From: an uncultured Gilliamella sp.
Lineage (GTDB): Bacteria > Pseudomonadota > Gammaproteobacteria > Enterobacterales > Orbaceae
NCBI GenBank assembly: GCA_945271295.1
Contig: CALYPG010000007.1
Location: forward strand, 1 to 64,000
Direction: 5' to 3'
Length of the DNA stretch: 64,000 nt
Both the position numbers and the translations under genes were made by a program. Under the pieces are notes generated by a model. The model was given only the letters and a program-made list of their open reading frames with translations, did not search any database and had not been told where the DNA came from. Of the stretch, positions 62,985-64,000 are shown one piece after another (position 1 is the stretch's first letter; every line of letters begins with the position of its first letter).

Positions 62985-64000
62985 TTAACGTGGGAATCCC
63001 ATTCCTCCGCCACCCATTAGGCCTTTCATTTGGCGCATCATTTTCATCATGCCTCCGCCCTTCATCTTTTTCATCATTTTTTGCATATCTTCAAATTGTT
63101 TGAGTAATTTATTCACATCCTGTACTTGGGTACCAGAACCATTGGCTATGCGGCGTTTACGCGAACCTTTGATGATTTCTGGATTAGCGCGTTCTTTTAA
63201 CGTCATAGAGCCAATCATAGCTTCCATTTTAATCGTTATTTTATCATCCATTTGCGCTTTTATATGATCCGGTAATTGACCTGCACCTGGCAATTTAGCA
63301 AGCAATGCTCCCATACCACCCATATTACGCATTTGTTTAAGCTGATCTTGAAAATCATTAAAGTCAAATTTGTCGCCTTTTTTCAACTTTTTGGCAATTT
63401 TTTCCGCTTTTTCGCGATCAACGTTACTTTGTAATTCTTCGATTAATGAAATCACATCACCCATGCCTAAAATACGTGAAGCAATGCGATCTGGATAAAA
63501 TGGCTCTAAAGCATCAGTTTTTTCGCCCATCCCTAAAAACTTGATTGGTTTACCTGTAATATAACGAATGGATAACGCAGCTCCCCCACGGGCATCACCA
63601 TCTACTTTAGTTAGAATTACCCCTGTAAGTGGTAGAGCGTCATTAAAGGCTTTAGCAGTATTAGCTGCATCTTGACCGGTCATGGCATCAACCACAAATA
63701 AGGTTTCGATAGGATTAATTGCTTGATGAAGCGCTTTGATTTCATCCATCATATCGCTATCAACATGTAGACGACCTGCTGTATCGACAATTAGTACGTC
63801 AAAAAATTGTAATTTGGCATGAGAAATCGCTTTATTAACAATATCAACAGGTTTTTCATTAATATCTGATGGGAAAAACTCTACATCTATGGCTTTAGCA
63901 AGGGTTGCTAGTTGTTTAATTGCAGCGGGGCGATAGACGTCAGCGGATACCACCAATACTTTCTTTTTTTGTTTTTCTTTTAAGAATTTGGCTAGTTTTG
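62985..64000 (-). CDS. ffh: Signal recognition particle protein Ffh (5' part outside window)
   Basis: The protein part of the bacterial SRP, which with 4.5S RNA brings membrane-protein ribosomes to FtsY. The window holds about 338 C-terminal codons; the frame runs on through 64000 (KFLKEKQKKKVLVVSADVYRP, cited in part as KVLVVSADVYRP), so the N-terminal N-domain and P-loop are missing. Seen are the GTPase parts VDTAGRLH, FVVDAMTGQDAANTAKAFN and LTKVDGDARGG, and the Met-rich M-domain that binds signal peptides and RNA, with KGSRKRRIANGSGTQVQDVN and the tail MMKMMRQMKGLMGGG. Confidence 0.97.
   Translation of the reverse strand, partial: KLAKFLKEKQKKKVLVVSADVYRPAAIKQLATLAKAIDVEFFPSDINEKPVDIVNKAISHAKLQFFDVLIVDTAGRLHVDSDMMDEIKALHQAINPIETLFVVDAMTGQDAANTAKAFNDALPLTGVILTKVDGDARGGAALSIRYITGKPIKFLGMGEKTDALEPFYPDRIASRILGMGDVISLIEELQSNVDREKAEKIAKKLKKGDKFDFNDFQDQLKQMRNMGGMGALLAKLPGAGQLPDHIKAQMDDKITIKMEAMIGSMTLKERANPEIIKGSRKRRIANGSGTQVQDVNKLLKQFEDMQKMMKKMKGGGMMKMMRQMKGLMGGGGMGFPR

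Noticed and set aside
1-64000. tRNA, rRNA, CRISPR array, prophage or integrated element
   Set aside because: No cloverleaf with a T-loop GGTTCGA, no rRNA-like tract, no regularly spaced direct repeats, and no integrase, phage structural or conjugation genes were seen by eye; a tRNAscan, Infernal and repeat-finder run would be decisive.

Overview
The window reads as one stretch of an AT-rich gammaproteobacterial chromosome. Most proteins align end to end, from memory, with Escherichia coli counterparts (RNase E, PlsB, RsmB, RadA, PpnN, Pgi, PtsHI-Crr, PepP, IspB, Ffh, DksA, SapBCDF, MetA, Syd). Low GC, short gene neighbourhoods rearranged relative to E. coli and some loss of operon members (no sapA, no pcnB, no ubiH/I after pepP) suggest a host-associated relative such as the Orbaceae (Gilliamella/Orbus type). 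That placement is inference. I saw no rRNA, tRNA, CRISPR array, intact insertion sequence or prophage.

Layout. 0.4-5.2 kb: a NADAR-domain gene, then a minus-strand ABC importer with two tandem binding proteins. 5.4-11.3 kb: a transposase remnant, then fdhE and the formate dehydrogenase operon fdoGHI, whose catalytic residue is Cys instead of selenocysteine. 11.5-15.1 kb: plsB and aroD. 15.3-15.7 kb: decayed coding sequence. 15.8-18.5 kb: a Na+/H+-antiporter-family gene and rsmB. 18.5-20.7 kb: a tandem duplication of a divergent pair, a KefF-like NAD(P)H oxidoreductase and an HxlR regulator; one oxidoreductase copy is frameshifted. 20.9-24.7 kb: serB, radA and ppnN. 25.2-27.1 kb: two unrecognised secreted proteins. 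27.3-30.2 kb: moaA (with a possible molybdenum-cofactor riboswitch leader), gluQ, dksA and folK.

30.4-36.0 kb holds the most interesting locus: an MmgE/PrpD-family gene facing a tightly coupled five-gene operon (fumarase/aspartase-superfamily lyase, GNAT acetyltransferase, and a cystine-type ABC importer of lipoprotein, permease and ATPase). The composition matches what I remember of salvage of S-(2-succino)cysteine or similar succinyl adducts (the Bacillus yxe genes plus a succino-lyase). 36.3-41.7 kb: aspC, syd, a decayed ORF and rne. 41.7-46.4 kb: sapBCDF and metA with a MetJ box. 46.5-52.7 kb: a sugar-acid catabolic locus (IlvD/Edd dehydratase, MFS transporter, DHDPS-family aldolase, a divergent iron alcohol dehydrogenase and an IclR regulator), consistent with a non-phosphorylative, Dahms-like pathway ending in pyruvate plus a reduced aldehyde. 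53.0-57.8 kb: pgi, ptsH-ptsI-crr and a small lipoprotein. 57.9-62.9 kb: ygfB-pepP, tonB with Fur-like boxes, ispB and rhtA. 63.0-64.0 kb: the 3' part of ffh, cut by the window edge.

Functional links: FdoGHI needs FdhE for maturation and the molybdenum cofactor begun by MoaA. The PTS proteins and Pgi feed glycolysis, while the sugar-acid cluster and the succinyl-adduct cluster would add pyruvate, fumarate or cysteine from scavenged substrates. Start sites were moved from the longest reading frame where a Shine-Dalgarno sequence or family length favoured an internal start; these choices are noted. All family matches come from memory of sequences, not from database searches.
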